64,000 nt of DNA from Thiolapillus brandeum (GTDB taxonomy: Bacteria > Pseudomonadota > Gammaproteobacteria > Chromatiales > Chromatiaceae): positions 2,957,001-3,021,000 of the forward strand of contig NZ_AP012273.1 of assembly GCF_000828615.1 (NCBI RefSeq), written 5' to 3'. This document shows positions 7,604 through 15,963 of the stretch, one piece after another. The translations under genes were made by a program, and so were the position numbers. The notes beneath the pieces are model-generated. The model saw only the letters and a program-made list of their open reading frames with translations, did not search any database and was not told where the DNA came from. Position 1 is the first letter of the stretch. Each line of letters begins with the position of its first letter.

Positions 7604-8857
7604 ATGAACCCCTTCTCCGAATATGCAGCCATCATCGGTATCGACTGGGCGGATCGCAAGCATGATCTTTGCCTGAAAACGCCCGATGATGATTCCCTTG
7701 AATATTCCGTTTTGGAACATAAGCCGGAGGCCATTGAGGACTGGGCCAATGAGCTTCGCGTTCGCTTCGAGGGAAAGCCGGTGGCCATCTGTATCGAATC
7801 CCGCAAAGTGCCGTTGATCCATGCCTTGCTCAAGTATGATTTCCTGGTGCTCTTTCCCGTCAATCCCCAGACCTTGTGCCGCTATCGCCGGGCGCTGACC
7901 CCCAGCCGGGCCAAGGATGATCCTTCCGATGCCCGTTTGTTGCTGGATCTTGTCTTCCGCCATCCGGATCAGTTCCTGCCCTGGCAACCACAAAGTGCGC
8001 AGATGCGCACCCTGGCACAGTTGGTGGAGCATCGCCGCACCCTGGTGGCGGATCGGGTGCGCACCACCAATCGCCTGACAGCCTGCCTGAAGCTGTATTT
8101 CCCTCAAGCCCTTGATTGGTTTGAGGATAAGGCCACCCTGGTGTTCTGCGAGTTCCTGGAAAAATGGCCGACCTTACAAGCCGCGAAACGGGCTAGGAAA
8201 GGTACTTTGGAGCGCTTTTTCCATGAACACAACAGCCGCTATGCTGAGGTGATTGAGAAACGCATTCAGGCAATCAAATCAGCAATTCCATTGACCACGG
8301 ATCCGGGGGTCATCGAACCCAATCAGTGGATGGTGGTGGCCCTGGTGCACCAGCTGGCTTTGCTGCTGGGGCATATCGACCATTTCGATGAGAAGATTGC
8401 TGCATGCTTCGATGATTTCAAAGATGCCGATCTGTTTCGCAATTTGCCGGGCGCCGGAAAACAACTGGCACCACGCCTGCTGGTGGCCTTTGGTGAGGAT
8501 CGCTCACGCTTTGCTTCTGCACAGGCCTTGTGCTGCTACGCGGGCATTGCCCCGGTTACCGAACGTTCGGGTAACAAGTCCTGGGTCCACTGGCGCTACA
8601 GTTGCCCCAAATTCCTGCGGCAATCATTTATTGAATGGACCAACCAGACCGTGCGCTTTTCTTTCTGGGCGCGGGCCTTTTACAAGGCCCAGCGCGAGAA
8701 GGGCAAGACCCATCAGATGGCCATTCGGGCGCTGGCCTTCAAGTGGATACGCATCCTCTGGCGCTGCTGGCAGGATCGCAAACCCTACGATGAGGCCACC
8801 TACCTGATGGCCCTACAGAAACAGGGTTCTCCGCTTGTTAAAGAGCTGGCGAGTTAG
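7604..8857 (+). CDS. IS110-family DEDD recombinase (transposase)
   Basis: This recombinase inserts and excises its element using a RuvC-like DEDD domain and a C-terminal serine domain. Visible acidic residues are Asp in GIDWADRKHD (about residue 13), Glu in CIESRKVPL (about 66) and the DDPSDARLL pair (about 105-109). The C-terminal half has LPGAGKQLAPRLL and AGIAPVTERSGNKSW, where the serine near 326 is the likely nucleophile. The length of 417 residues is in the normal range. The start ATG is preceded by aggag at 7592. The 3' two thirds are repeated identically at 809-1648. Confidence 0.92.
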   Translation: MNPFSEYAAIIGIDWADRKHDLCLKTPDDDSLEYSVLEHKPEAIEDWANELRVRFEGKPVAICIESRKVPLIHALLKYDFLVLFPVNPQTLCRYRRALTPSRAKDDPSDARLLLDLVFRHPDQFLPWQPQSAQMRTLAQLVEHRRTLVADRVRTTNRLTACLKLYFPQALDWFEDKATLVFCEFLEKWPTLQAAKRARKGTLERFFHEHNSRYAEVIEKRIQAIKSAIPLTTDPGVIEPNQWMVVALVHQLALLLGHIDHFDEKIAACFDDFKDADLFRNLPGAGKQLAPRLLVAFGEDRSRFASAQALCCYAGIAPVTERSGNKSWVHWRYSCPKFLRQSFIEWTNQTVRFSFWARAFYKAQREKGKTHQMAIRALAFKWIRILWRCWQDRKPYDEATYLMALQKQGSPLVKELAS

Positions 8858-8906
8858 TCGGTTTTTTCTTGACGGACTACCTCAGGGCGTGTGTTAGCTG
8901 AAAATA

Positions 8907-9608
8907 CTATTCGGTTTCTCCAGAAGCATTGTTCTTTTTCTGTGCTGATTTAGCCGCTGCCATATCTGCTATTTGTTTCATTTTTTCTTCTCTAACATGT
9001 TTTTCTATGTACCACTCTTCAAACAATGTTTCTATCAGCCAAATTAGCAATTCTGCTTCTTCGGGTTCAACATCAATTATGATACTCACATCCTTTTCCA
9101 TATGAGCACCAATATTTCCTACTTTTCTTACTGAGTCTATTGCGTTCCAGGTGGCAGCATCAATTTTTTCTTCTAATGCTGCTATTTCCTCAAATAGATT
9201 TTTCTTTTTTATACCCCAAAAATCTCGGATTATTCCTTGCAGGCATCTACGCGCGAGAGTTGCTGATGCTTTTGGACTTTTATCCTTTATAAGGCATGAT
9301 TCGTAATAGTCATCACGTAACTGTTCGGGAATATAGTCAGGGAATGGTTTTGCATTTGCTTCCGGTACTAGATGCCAGCCATATAGTTGTTTATTGGTAT
9401 TACCATATTGATCTGATTTAAATATATTGGCATCGATAGAAAGCTGTCTACAGTCAGGATTAGGGCAGATACGTATTTTAAAATTCCCGACTACATGGCC
9501 GTGATCTTTAGCAAGCCAAGTATGATCTTGGCACCACCGGATATCATCATCACCTAGCGTACAGTCTCTGTTGCAGTATGGACATGTCCAATGTTCTTTT
9601 GTTGCCAT
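8907..9608 (-). CDS. DUF4145-like protein of integron cassette
   Basis: A 233-residue protein. The N-terminus has CPYCNRDC (about residues 9-16), and CPNPDCRQLS (about 48-57) completes a zinc ribbon. The following helical part contains ASATLARRCLQGIIRDF and GNIGAHMEKD, which match the arrangement of DUF4145 domains found near restriction and other defence genes. The C-terminal tail is rich in Lys, Ala and Glu. It is a cassette gene whose attC is split by the IS110-family element; unlike the TPR cassette, its stop codon lies before the insertion, so the protein is intact. Confidence 0.78.
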   Translation of the reverse strand: MATKEHWTCPYCNRDCTLGDDDIRWCQDHTWLAKDHGHVVGNFKIRICPNPDCRQLSIDANIFKSDQYGNTNKQLYGWHLVPEANAKPFPDYIPEQLRDDYYESCLIKDKSPKASATLARRCLQGIIRDFWGIKKKNLFEEIAALEEKIDAATWNAIDSVRKVGNIGAHMEKDVSIIIDVEPEEAELLIWLIETLFEEWYIEKHVREEKMKQIADMAAAKSAQKKNNASGETE

Positions 9609-9622
9609 TTGTTTTCCTATTC

Positions 9623-9715
9623 AGCTAACGCCTCACATCACCGGAAGCAAAAAGCAGAGCAACGAGGAACGAGGAGCGGCGCTTTTTGCTGTCCGAGTGC
9701 ATGTGATTGTTATGC
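9623..9715 (-). other. attC recombination site (93 bp)
   Basis: The minus-strand cores are GCATAAC (complement of 9709-9715), which also supplies the stop codon of the upstream gene, and GTTAGCT (complement of 9623-9629). Inside lies the inverted repeat gcaaaaagc against gctttttgc. Confidence 0.85.
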
Positions 9716-10261
9716 CAAATTTCCATGCCTTAATTTTCGGGCATCGGTCATAAACCACTCAAGCATTGACCAGTTATCCAATTTTGTTGTCTCATTTCCC
9801 ATGCTCCGCCGAATTTCCAGCAGAAAATTACCAAGAAGAGACATCATTTCCCTCAATTTGTCATTACTTGGTGTTTCTGTTTCATCTGCATGGTTGTAGA
9901 AATACTGCATAAGATCGTTATAAGACCTCACAACCGCATCATTTCCTATTAGCGATAATTGAAAGGCCAACTTGCGATATTCAAGAGATAGCATTTGGCT
10001 TGTTGCAAGTACATTCTTATCTTTGTTCTTGTTCTTTTTATCGCTTTGCCAAGCCGCATCTGTCATTAGGAGAATAATAAATGGTTCGAGTATGGAATTG
10101 TAAATTCCAATTCGATCTTTCCTTAACTTTTCTTCTAGTTCAATTTTTCTCTCAAAGCTTTTTCGATATTTCCATCCGACTGCGGTCAATAGTAAGACAA
10201 GAATAGGTGTAGCTATTGAACCAACTGCTGATACGTACTCTATCCAGTGTTTCTCTTCCAT
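9710..10261 (-). CDS. Integron-cassette protein with N-terminal membrane anchor
   Basis: A 183-residue protein with one transmembrane helix (about residues 8-27, VSAVGSIATPILVLLLTAVG). It is followed by a long charged helical region and a mostly alpha-helical cytoplasmic part containing LREMMSLLGNFLLEIRRSMG. No known family is recognised. The membrane-anchor-plus-helices plan resembles the product at 10390-10854, so the two neighbouring cassettes may have related roles, though I see no clear sequence similarity. Confidence 0.7.
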   Translation of the reverse strand: MEEKHWIEYVSAVGSIATPILVLLLTAVGWKYRKSFERKIELEEKLRKDRIGIYNSILEPFIILLMTDAAWQSDKKNKNKDKNVLATSQMLSLEYRKLAFQLSLIGNDAVVRSYNDLMQYFYNHADETETPSNDKLREMMSLLGNFLLEIRRSMGNETTKLDNWSMLEWFMTDARKLRHGNLA

Positions 10262-10277
10262 ATGATTTCTCTATTGG

Positions 10278-10349
10278 GCATAACGACCAGCGTAACCGGG
10301 CGCTTTGGAGCGCAGCGGAAAAGCGTTCCGGTTTACGCACTTGTTAGGT
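10278..10349 (-). other. attC recombination site (72 bp)
   Basis: On the minus strand the site runs from ACCTAAC (complement of 10343-10349) to GTTATGC (complement of 10278-10284). The stem pairs gcgtaaccggg near the left with cggtttacgc near the right. It closes the cassette next to attI. Confidence 0.87.
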
Positions 10350-10370
10350 GATGTATCACGAGGAGTAAGC

Positions 10371-10466
10371 ATGAAGGCACGGTTAATAATCATTTTTTAT
10401 TATTTTTCTCTCGTATGTATTTTTGCACTAGCATACTCAATTGTCCGGAAGCTACTTTATTGAACA
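10371..10466 (+). CDS. Possible small hydrophobic peptide, opposite strand within first cassette
   Basis: A 31-codon frame begins with ATG five bases after an aggag ribosome-binding motif and encodes MKARLIIIFYYFSLV followed by more hydrophobic residues, predicted to form one membrane helix. It reads against the cassette gene at 10390-10854 and overlaps its 3' end. It could be a small membrane peptide of toxin type or chance. There is no homology evidence. Confidence 0.25.
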
Positions 10467-10854
10467 TATCATGGTTTCTTATCCCTAGATCAGCAGCAGC
10501 GGCTAACGCGATACGCTGTACAGCTTGCATTGCTTTTTCAGGATTACCCTCTGACAGTGAAAATAAATGCATCATTTCATCCTTTACATGTGACGAGTAA
10601 TACAAGGTGTTTTTAATGCCAAGTGTGAATAGAGATATTTTTGCATTAGCTATGGTTATCTTTTCTATCTCAGTAATACCATACGCCATCATTAGCACAG
10701 ACAAATCTTTTACCGAGGAAAACAACTCTTCATATGCGGTAAGTTTTCTTTTATATAGCTCAACCCTATTCTTCTCTGTTGCTATAAGCCAACCAGCTAG
10801 AAAAGCACCAAACGCTGCTAGCATTGACAATAGTATATTTAATGATGCTGGCAT
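10390..10854 (-). CDS. First-cassette protein with N-terminal membrane helix
   Basis: A 154-residue protein. It has one transmembrane helix (about residues 5-25, LNILLSMLAAFGAFLAGWLI) followed by helical cytoplasmic sequence including YKRKLTAYEELFSSVKDLS. The family is not recognised. Its start lies 16 bp from the attI/cassette junction at 10870, so it is the cassette closest to the integrase and the likeliest to be expressed from an integron promoter and to have been acquired most recently. Confidence 0.7.
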   Translation of the reverse strand: MPASLNILLSMLAAFGAFLAGWLIATEKNRVELYKRKLTAYEELFSSVKDLSVLMMAYGITEIEKITIANAKISLFTLGIKNTLYYSSHVKDEMMHLFSLSEGNPEKAMQAVQRIALAAAADLGIRNHDMFNKVASGQLSMLVQKYIREKNNKK

Positions 10855-10869
10855 GACACTTGTTTATTC

Positions 10870-10876
10870 ACCTAAC
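10870..10876 (-). other. attI/first-cassette recombination core
   Basis: The minus strand reads GTTAGGT here, a match to the GTTRRRY core at which integron cassettes are inserted. The first cassette gene begins 16 bp downstream. The attI site proper extends to the right, toward the integrase gene. Confidence 0.7.
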
Positions 10877-10889
10877 ATTGTTATTGGAT

Positions 10890-11010
10890 GGAAAATTTCC
10901 AGATAGTCCCACCTATCCGGTGTTCTAGACGGAAAATCGCCGCCTAGTCCGCTTATCCGAGCTCTAGGTGGAAAATCGCCGTCCAGATGCAGATAAGCGG
11001 AATGAGCCTG
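10890..11010. repeat. Three imperfect ~40-bp direct repeats in the attI region
   Basis: Units start with ggaaaat at 10890, 10931 and 10970 (spacings 41 and 39). Units 1 and 2 share tagtccxxctatccg-type sequence and unit 3 carries the inverse of the ccgcttatc segment (gataagcgg). They lie between the cassette junction and the integrase, where attI sites carry integrase-binding direct repeats. The rest of 10877-11167 shows no convincing gene. Confidence 0.6.
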
Positions 11011-11167
11011 TCGTTTCCAGTTCCGGCAGGTTCCATCACAACTTATTGATAATTCAACTCTATCAGAGCAAGGAACCAGTTTCCACATGGGATCAGATGT
11101 TATTCCCTTACTCACAGTAATGAGCAGTATTTTTTCTCAAGAGAATCTCAGGTTATTCGATATTGCC

Positions 11168-11197
11168 TTGACATGCTCCGGCCAGGTAGCCTATTCT
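11168..11197 (+). promoter_or_regulatory. Probable promoter of the integron integrase
   Basis: TTGACA at 11168-11173 and TATTCT at 11192-11197 are separated by 18 bp, 31 bp upstream of the integrase start, with aaggaga at 11203-11209 as possible ribosome-binding site. No LexA-type CTGT-N8-ACAG box is evident. Confidence 0.5.
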
Positions 11198-11227
11198 CTC
11201 CATAAGGAGAACAAATAGAGAACTTTC

Positions 11228-12217
11228 ATGGATGCACCGGAGTATGATTCCGCCTTTCTCACGGAAATCGCCAACGCCATCAGGCGACGTCACTACAGCA
11301 TTCGCACGGAGCAGGCTTATGTGGACTGGATCCGGCGTTTTATTCTGTTTCATGGCAAACGCCATCCACGGGATATGGGGGAAAAAGAGGTTGCCGACTT
11401 TCTCACCCATCTGGCTGTAGAACGGAACGTTGCGGCATCTACGCAGAACCAGGCCCTCAACGCCCTGGTGTTCATGTACCGCGTCGTACTGGAGCGCCCC
11501 CTGGACAGTGACATCAAGGGGATTGCTTATGCCAAGCGTCCCAAACGGCTGCCTGTGGTGCTCACGCCCGCGGAGGTTGGTACATTGCTGGGGAACCTGG
11601 AAGGTGCGCAATGGCTGATCGCCTGCCTGCTCTATGGCTCGGGGTTGCGGCTTATAGAGGCGCTGCGACTGCGGGTGATGGATCTGGATTTTCCCCGCCG
11701 GGCGATATTCGTCAGGAATGGCAAGGGGGGCAAAGATCGGGTGGTCACTCTGGCGGATGAGCTGGTGCGCCCGCTGCAGAGGCATTTGCAGACGGTGAAG
11801 ACCTGTCATGAAAGAGATCTGCAAGCGGGATATGGCTGCGTTCACCTGCCTCATGCTCTGGCTCAAAAATATCCCAATGCCTGCCGCGAATGGGGCTGGC
11901 AGTATGTTTTTCCCGCCAGCCGACGCAGCCTCGATCCCCGCACGGGACAGGAACGGCGTCACCACCTCGATGCCAGCGTCATGCAGAAAGCCGTCAGGAC
12001 AGCGGTCAGACGCTCGGGCATCCACAAAAAAGCCAGCTGCCATACCTTGCGCCATTGTTTTGCCACCCACCTTCTGGAGCGGGGCATGGATATCCGTACG
12101 GTTCAGGAACAACTGGGACACAAGGACGTGCGCACCACCCAGATCTATACGCACGTGCTCAACCGGGGTGGACTGGCGGTGCGAAGCCCCCTGAGCACCC
12201 TGCAGATCAGTACCTGA
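11228..12217 (+). CDS. intI: Integron integrase (tyrosine recombinase)
   Basis: This enzyme recombines attI and attC sites to insert and shuffle cassettes. The 329-residue protein has an N-terminal SAM-like domain ([20 protein letters not shown]) and a C-terminal catalytic domain. Visible catalytic residues are Arg in [12 protein letters not shown], Lys in [10 protein letters not shown], HxxR in [12 protein letters not shown], His in LGHKDVRTT and Tyr in QIYTHVL. The extra segment between the second and third patches ([18 protein letters not shown], then [15 protein letters not shown]) is the hallmark that separates IntI from XerC/D. It is divergent from the cassette array, the classic integron layout. 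The frame is intact, so the system may be functional. Confidence 0.93.
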   Translation: MDAPEYDSAFLTEIANAIRRRHYSIRTEQAYVDWIRRFILFHGKRHPRDMGEKEVADFLTHLAVERNVAASTQNQALNALVFMYRVVLERPLDSDIKGIAYAKRPKRLPVVLTPAEVGTLLGNLEGAQWLIACLLYGSGLRLIEALRLRVMDLDFPRRAIFVRNGKGGKDRVVTLADELVRPLQRHLQTVKTCHERDLQAGYGCVHLPHALAQKYPNACREWGWQYVFPASRRSLDPRTGQERRHHLDASVMQKAVRTAVRRSGIHKKASCHTLRHCFATHLLERGMDIRTVQEQLGHKDVRTTQIYTHVLNRGGLAVRSPLSTLQIST

Positions 12218-12328
12218 CCAGCTGCTTCCCTGTGATTGATTTCACCTATAAGGAAATACAAAGCCCCCATTATTCCTGTCCTTCGACACCCGCTACAATC
12301 GGGTCTTTATTGTCGGCAGGACAGTCAC

Positions 12329-13495
12329 ATGCAAATCGGCCCCAGAGAAATCATCACCCCATTCCGCCCCATTCCCCTGGATGTGCCCGAAGGCATGGCG
12401 CCCAACGAGTTCTTCAACAGCACGGAAAACCTCAACGATCTGGAGAACAACAACGGTCTGCTGCGCAATCCCGAGAACCTGCTGCTCTATCGCAAGGCCC
12501 TGGGGCATACCAACCTGTTCGACACTTCCATCATCTACAACACCTCCAAGTGCATACTCAATCCCCTGGGGCGCCCGGTACGCCGCACCCAGGTGCCCAA
12601 GGACGTGAAACATGTCTGGAACCGGATGAACCAGATCATCATCGAGTACATGGTGGAAACCTTTCCCGACCCTCAGGAGACCCTGATCCTGGCCGGTGAA
12701 GCCAGCCTGGATGCCACCTGGCCCCTCACCGCCCCCGGGGTGCCCAGCATCCGTATGCTGCACAATCATTTCATGGCCTTCGATATGACACAGCTGCGCA
12801 ATGCCGAGGTGGCGGACACCAACAACCCCAACCTCACGGACGGCGGCCAGCACAGCCTGTTTCAGAAGCATATGCGGGATGTGTACCGGGACTTCTTCGA
12901 CGGCCTGGATCTGAACATTCTGAAGCTGGCCGAGGAGCGCGGCTCACGCATCGACCTGACAGGGTATCCCCAGGGACTGCCCAGCTGGGAGATACAGGGT
13001 GGCGTGGAACGCCTCAAAGACGTGTGCTTCTGGCGGGAATACGACGAGATTCTCAAGGGCTTCATCGATTTCTACCGCACCTTCTTCACCCAGGTATCCA
13101 CGCGCAACGCGCCCCTGCCAAAAGATGCCTATTTTCCGGATCGCATCGAGAAGAAGCTGCTGTTCAACAACGAGTTCCTGGCCACAGCCAAAAAAGTGCG
13201 CGACCACTGCATCACGGATGCAAAATACGCCAACGCCATCCGCTGGCAACCGGCCTTCAAGCAGCTCATCTACCGCAACGACGAAGGCAGGCTCATCGTT
13301 ACCATCAGTCAGAATTCCATCGGCAACGCCATCACGGAACTACTTGGGGTAGTGGTCAAACGGGTGCCTGACGCGGAAGCTTACGAGAAAGCGGAACCGG
13401 CGCTCATAGAAAAGCTGCTGGAAGTGCGGCGGCGGCTGATCCGGGCGGACCTGGGAGAAGGCATCAGAACGCCCTACTGGGAAGCAGAGGACTAG
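12329..13495 (+). CDS. Conserved-looking protein of unknown function
   Basis: A 388-residue soluble protein with no signal peptide and no membrane helix. I do not recognise the family. Features include an early stretch PFRPIPLDVPEGMAPNEFF, an Asn-rich ENLNDLENNNGLLRN segment, a RMLHNHFMAFDM motif with two histidines (about residues 147-152), and many conserved-looking aromatic residues. The start ATG at 12329 follows an in-frame upstream extension that looks non-coding. It lies just outside the integrase and has the GC-rich codon use of the chromosome rather than of the cassettes. The IS element at 13509 begins 14 bp after its stop. Confidence 0.7.
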   Translation: MQIGPREIITPFRPIPLDVPEGMAPNEFFNSTENLNDLENNNGLLRNPENLLLYRKALGHTNLFDTSIIYNTSKCILNPLGRPVRRTQVPKDVKHVWNRMNQIIIEYMVETFPDPQETLILAGEASLDATWPLTAPGVPSIRMLHNHFMAFDMTQLRNAEVADTNNPNLTDGGQHSLFQKHMRDVYRDFFDGLDLNILKLAEERGSRIDLTGYPQGLPSWEIQGGVERLKDVCFWREYDEILKGFIDFYRTFFTQVSTRNAPLPKDAYFPDRIEKKLLFNNEFLATAKKVRDHCITDAKYANAIRWQPAFKQLIYRNDEGRLIVTISQNSIGNAITELLGVVVKRVPDAEAYEKAEPALIEKLLEVRRRLIRADLGEGIRTPYWEAED

Positions 13496-13508
13496 GTGTC
13501 AGTCGGAT

Positions 13509-14819
13509 TTAACAGGGTGTTGAAAAACCCCTGAATTTTGGCAAGATCACCTGAGACCTTGATACGCCACATGGACAAACGATGAGAGGCCCCGATATCC
13601 AGCAAGACACGCTTTTCAGCACAGTAAGCCCGGAACAGCGGGTACCGAAGGATCATCCGCTTCGGCCCATTCGGCAGATGGTAGATCAAGCCCTCCAAGC
13701 GTTGGACGGTGAATTCGATACCTTATACGCCGATCTGGGACGGGATTCGATTCCACCGGAGAAGTTACTGCGGGCACAGTTGCTGATGGCCCTGTACACC
13801 ATCCGCAGCGAGCGGCAACTGGTAGAACAGATCGACTACAACCTGCTGTTCCGCTGGTTTGTGGGCTTCTCCATGGACGACAAAGTCTGGCACCACTCGA
13901 CCTTCACCAAGAACCGGGACCGCCTGCTCGAAGGCGAGGTCGCCCACAAGTTCTTCGCCCAGGTGCTGGAACAGGCGCAATCCGCCGATCTGCTGTCCAA
14001 GGAACACTTCAGCGTGGATGGCACGCTGGTCGAAGCGCTGGCCTCGCTCAAGAGCTATCGCCCGAAGGATGAAGAGGAGCCGCCGACCCAGGATGGCGGG
14101 CGCAATCCCACAATAGATTTCCGTGGCGAGAAGCGCCGCCGGGAAACCCATGAATCGAAAACCGACCCGGATGCGCTATTGTTCCGCAAGAGCAAAGGCA
14201 CCACTGCCAAGCTCAATTACATGGGGCACCTGTTGATGGAGAACCGCCATGGCCTGGTGGTTGATGCCAGGGTCACCCAGGCCACGGGCACGGCCGAACG
14301 GGAGGCCGCCATTGATATGGTCGAAGCGCTCACCGGCACGTGTCGGGTGACGGTGGGCGCGGACAAAAACTATGACACGAAGGGCTTCGTGGAGGCGATG
14401 CGTTGTGCCAACGCCACGCCACACGTGGCCCAGAACGACACCAACCGCTCATCGGCCATCGATGGGCGCACCACCCGCCACGAGGGTTACCGGACCAGCC
14501 TGACCATCCGTAAGCGGATCGAGGAATGTTTTGGCTGGCTCAAGACCGTCGGTGGGTTGCGCAAGAGCCGGTTCGTAGGCCAGAAGAAGCTGGACTTCCA
14601 CTTCGTGCTGGGAGCCGCTGCCTACAACCTGGTTCGGATGCGCAATCTGGGGGTGGTGACGTGTTGATGGCCGAGGTCCAAGGGGTTGGTGTACCTGGAG
14701 ACGGGAAAATCAGGCGAAATGGGGCGATTTCTGGCCAAGGGGTAGAAATCGCCGTGGTTCATCCGCTGCTCACCGCCAGGAAGGCCGCATCAGTTGGGAT
14801 ATTTTCAACGGCCTGTTAA
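13509..14819 (+). mobile_element. IS5/IS1182-type insertion sequence
   Basis: Terminal inverted repeats frame a single transposase gene: ttaacagggtgttgaaaaa at 13509-13527 and attttcaacggcctgttaa at 14801-14819 (16 of 19 positions pair). No clear target duplication is seen outside them. The element separates the unknown gene at 12329 from the YfdX/DsrC-like genes. Confidence 0.85.
13582..14667 (+). CDS. IS5/IS1182-type DDE transposase
   Basis: A 361-residue transposase. The N-terminal part has PKDHPLRPIRQMVDQAL and RSERQLVEQIDYNLLFRWFVG, typical of the DUF772-type helix region. The catalytic residues are Asp in FSVDGTLVEA (about 157), Asp in VTVGADKNYDTKGF (about 258) and Glu in RKRIEECFGWLKTVGG (about 314). 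The C-terminal AAAYNLVRMRNL is standard. The frame is intact and the element has both ends, so it may be active. Confidence 0.9.
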   Translation: MRGPDIQQDTLFSTVSPEQRVPKDHPLRPIRQMVDQALQALDGEFDTLYADLGRDSIPPEKLLRAQLLMALYTIRSERQLVEQIDYNLLFRWFVGFSMDDKVWHHSTFTKNRDRLLEGEVAHKFFAQVLEQAQSADLLSKEHFSVDGTLVEALASLKSYRPKDEEEPPTQDGGRNPTIDFRGEKRRRETHESKTDPDALLFRKSKGTTAKLNYMGHLLMENRHGLVVDARVTQATGTAEREAAIDMVEALTGTCRVTVGADKNYDTKGFVEAMRCANATPHVAQNDTNRSSAIDGRTTRHEGYRTSLTIRKRIEECFGWLKTVGGLRKSRFVGQKKLDFHFVLGAAAYNLVRMRNLGVVTC

Positions 14820-15046
14820 CGCTGTTTGGCTGCATTCAGGTAAAACATGGACGTGATCGAGGTTTTCAGGACACATCGGTTAGGGAACCTTCGGACCTAT
14901 TGAACCCTGTCCATCCCTAGCCTCTTGCGGCTCCCTGGAAATCGCCGCTGCGGCCTTCCCTGGCCTCTCGCGGCATACACTCCATCCCTGGAGATAAAAC
15001 CCGTGACGCCTGGGGCGCCACGGGCAGGGGCTTCCTTGCAGGGGGG
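14820..15046. other. Intergenic stretch without a gene
   Basis: This stretch holds no convincing reading frame. Apart from the terminator at 14994-15024 it has only short repeats of the form ccctggcctctcgcgg / ccctagcctcttgcgg (about 14916-14973). Confidence 0.5.
14994..15024 (-). terminator. Rho-independent terminator after the YfdX-like gene
   Basis: On the minus strand a stem CCCGTGGCGCC / GGCGTCACGGG with a 3-base loop is followed by TTTTAT. It lies just after the stop codon at 15047. Confidence 0.7.
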
Positions 15047-15949
15047 TTAGAACAACTCTGAAAGCTTCTCCTTCAACTCATTGAACCAACCACTGCCGCT
15101 GTTCCCATTCGCGGCCTTTTTCTTGATGGCGTCGATCTGCTTGTACAAAGGCTTGAAGTCCTTGCCATTGCCGTAACCCAGCACTTCCGCCAGCTTCAGT
15201 TCCTCACGCGCCGCCTTGAGCAAATCGTCCAGTTCCTTGTTCTCGTCTGCGGAACGATCCTTTTTCCCGGCAAGCTTCTCCGCCGCTGCCAGCATGTACT
15301 GGCTGCGCAACAGAGGCAGAGGCACAACTTCCGTCTCTACCACCAGGGTATCCAGAGCCGCCTGCAGCGCTGTCCTGGCCTTTTCGGTCTCCCCCTTGTC
15401 CAGCAAAGGAGAAATCGCCTTGATGGCCGCCGGATAAGTCGCCAGGGGAATACTGGTAGTACTGATCACTACTTCACTGGCCAGGCTGGACATGAGGCGT
15501 CTTGCATCCTGAACCTTGCCGTCATCCAGGGCTTCACTGGCTTCCTTGATGACAGCCTTCACCGTATCCACATCGGCATAGAGGTCATAAGTGACCAGGC
15601 TCACATCCACCGGCACCAGGGCCAGTTTGGGATCCCTGGCCATGATCAGCTCGAGTTTGCCTGTCACCACCTCCAGATCCTTGATGGCTTCATCGGTCTT
15701 GCCCTTGTTCAGGGCTTCCAGCGCCTTTTGGGTCTGCGCAATGGCAGCTACGGCTTCTTCGGTAATTTTCTTGCGCTGATCATTGGCTTTTAGGGCGGAG
15801 GCATTGTCCACCTGGGACTGAACCGCCTTGCTCTGGGCCGATTTATCCTGAGCCTTGTCAGGGACAGAACTTGCCAGACTTGCACCATTGGCAGCCATGA
15901 ACAATACCGGCAGCAGAATCAACAGGGGTTTGCGGAATATTTTCTTCAT
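15047..15949 (-). CDS. YfdX-family periplasmic protein
   Basis: The start chosen at 15949 places an AAGGAGG motif 8 bp upstream and gives a clean signal peptide (MKKIFRKPLLILLPVLF, cleavage near ASLAS). The mature protein is alpha-helical with the YfdX-type pattern ARDPKLALVPVDVSLVTYD and VVETEVVPLPLLRSQYML. It has no catalytic motif. YfdX proteins in enterics are linked to acid and stress responses, and their molecular role is unclear. The DsrC/TusE-like gene lies 14 bp upstream in the same orientation, so the two form a likely operon ending at the terminator at 14994. Confidence 0.8.
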   Translation of the reverse strand: MKKIFRKPLLILLPVLFMAANGASLASSVPDKAQDKSAQSKAVQSQVDNASALKANDQRKKITEEAVAAIAQTQKALEALNKGKTDEAIKDLEVVTGKLELIMARDPKLALVPVDVSLVTYDLYADVDTVKAVIKEASEALDDGKVQDARRLMSSLASEVVISTTSIPLATYPAAIKAISPLLDKGETEKARTALQAALDTLVVETEVVPLPLLRSQYMLAAAEKLAGKKDRSADENKELDDLLKAAREELKLAEVLGYGNGKDFKPLYKQIDAIKKKAANGNSGSGWFNELKEKLSELF

Positions 15950-15963
15950 CTTCATCACCTCCT

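Larger units (their letters stand above)
7356..8890 (+). mobile_element. IS110/IS1111-family element copy 2, complete, inserted in attC
   Basis: The element is about 1.53 kb. Short subterminal inverted repeats are visible: tagtccgtc at 7366-7374 and gacggacta at 8871-8879. The boundaries (about 7356 and 8890) are estimates. It has a 5' non-coding end of about 230 bp and a 3' non-coding end of only about 35 bp. Its right end stops 2-8 bp before an attC core, exactly as copy 1 does at 1684, so insertion is site- and orientation-specific. IS1111-type elements that target attC sites are known; whether this is one of those or a separate lineage needs comparison. Confidence 0.85.
7295..8899 (-). 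other. attC site split by an IS110-family element
   Basis: The GTTATAA core (complement of 7295-7301) and most of the attC stem (to about 7355, with gcgcaaacgaagcgcagcg) lie left of the element. The other core, AGCTAAC (complement of 8893-8899), lies to the right. Joining the two pieces would rebuild a normal attC of about 70 bp belonging to the DUF4145-like cassette. The exact cut point within gcgc/tgtgttag cannot be fixed. Confidence 0.8.

Noticed and set aside
11153-12154. Open frame on the minus strand across the integrase
   Set aside because: The plus-strand integrase has every catalytic residue; the antisense frame has no recognisable domain.
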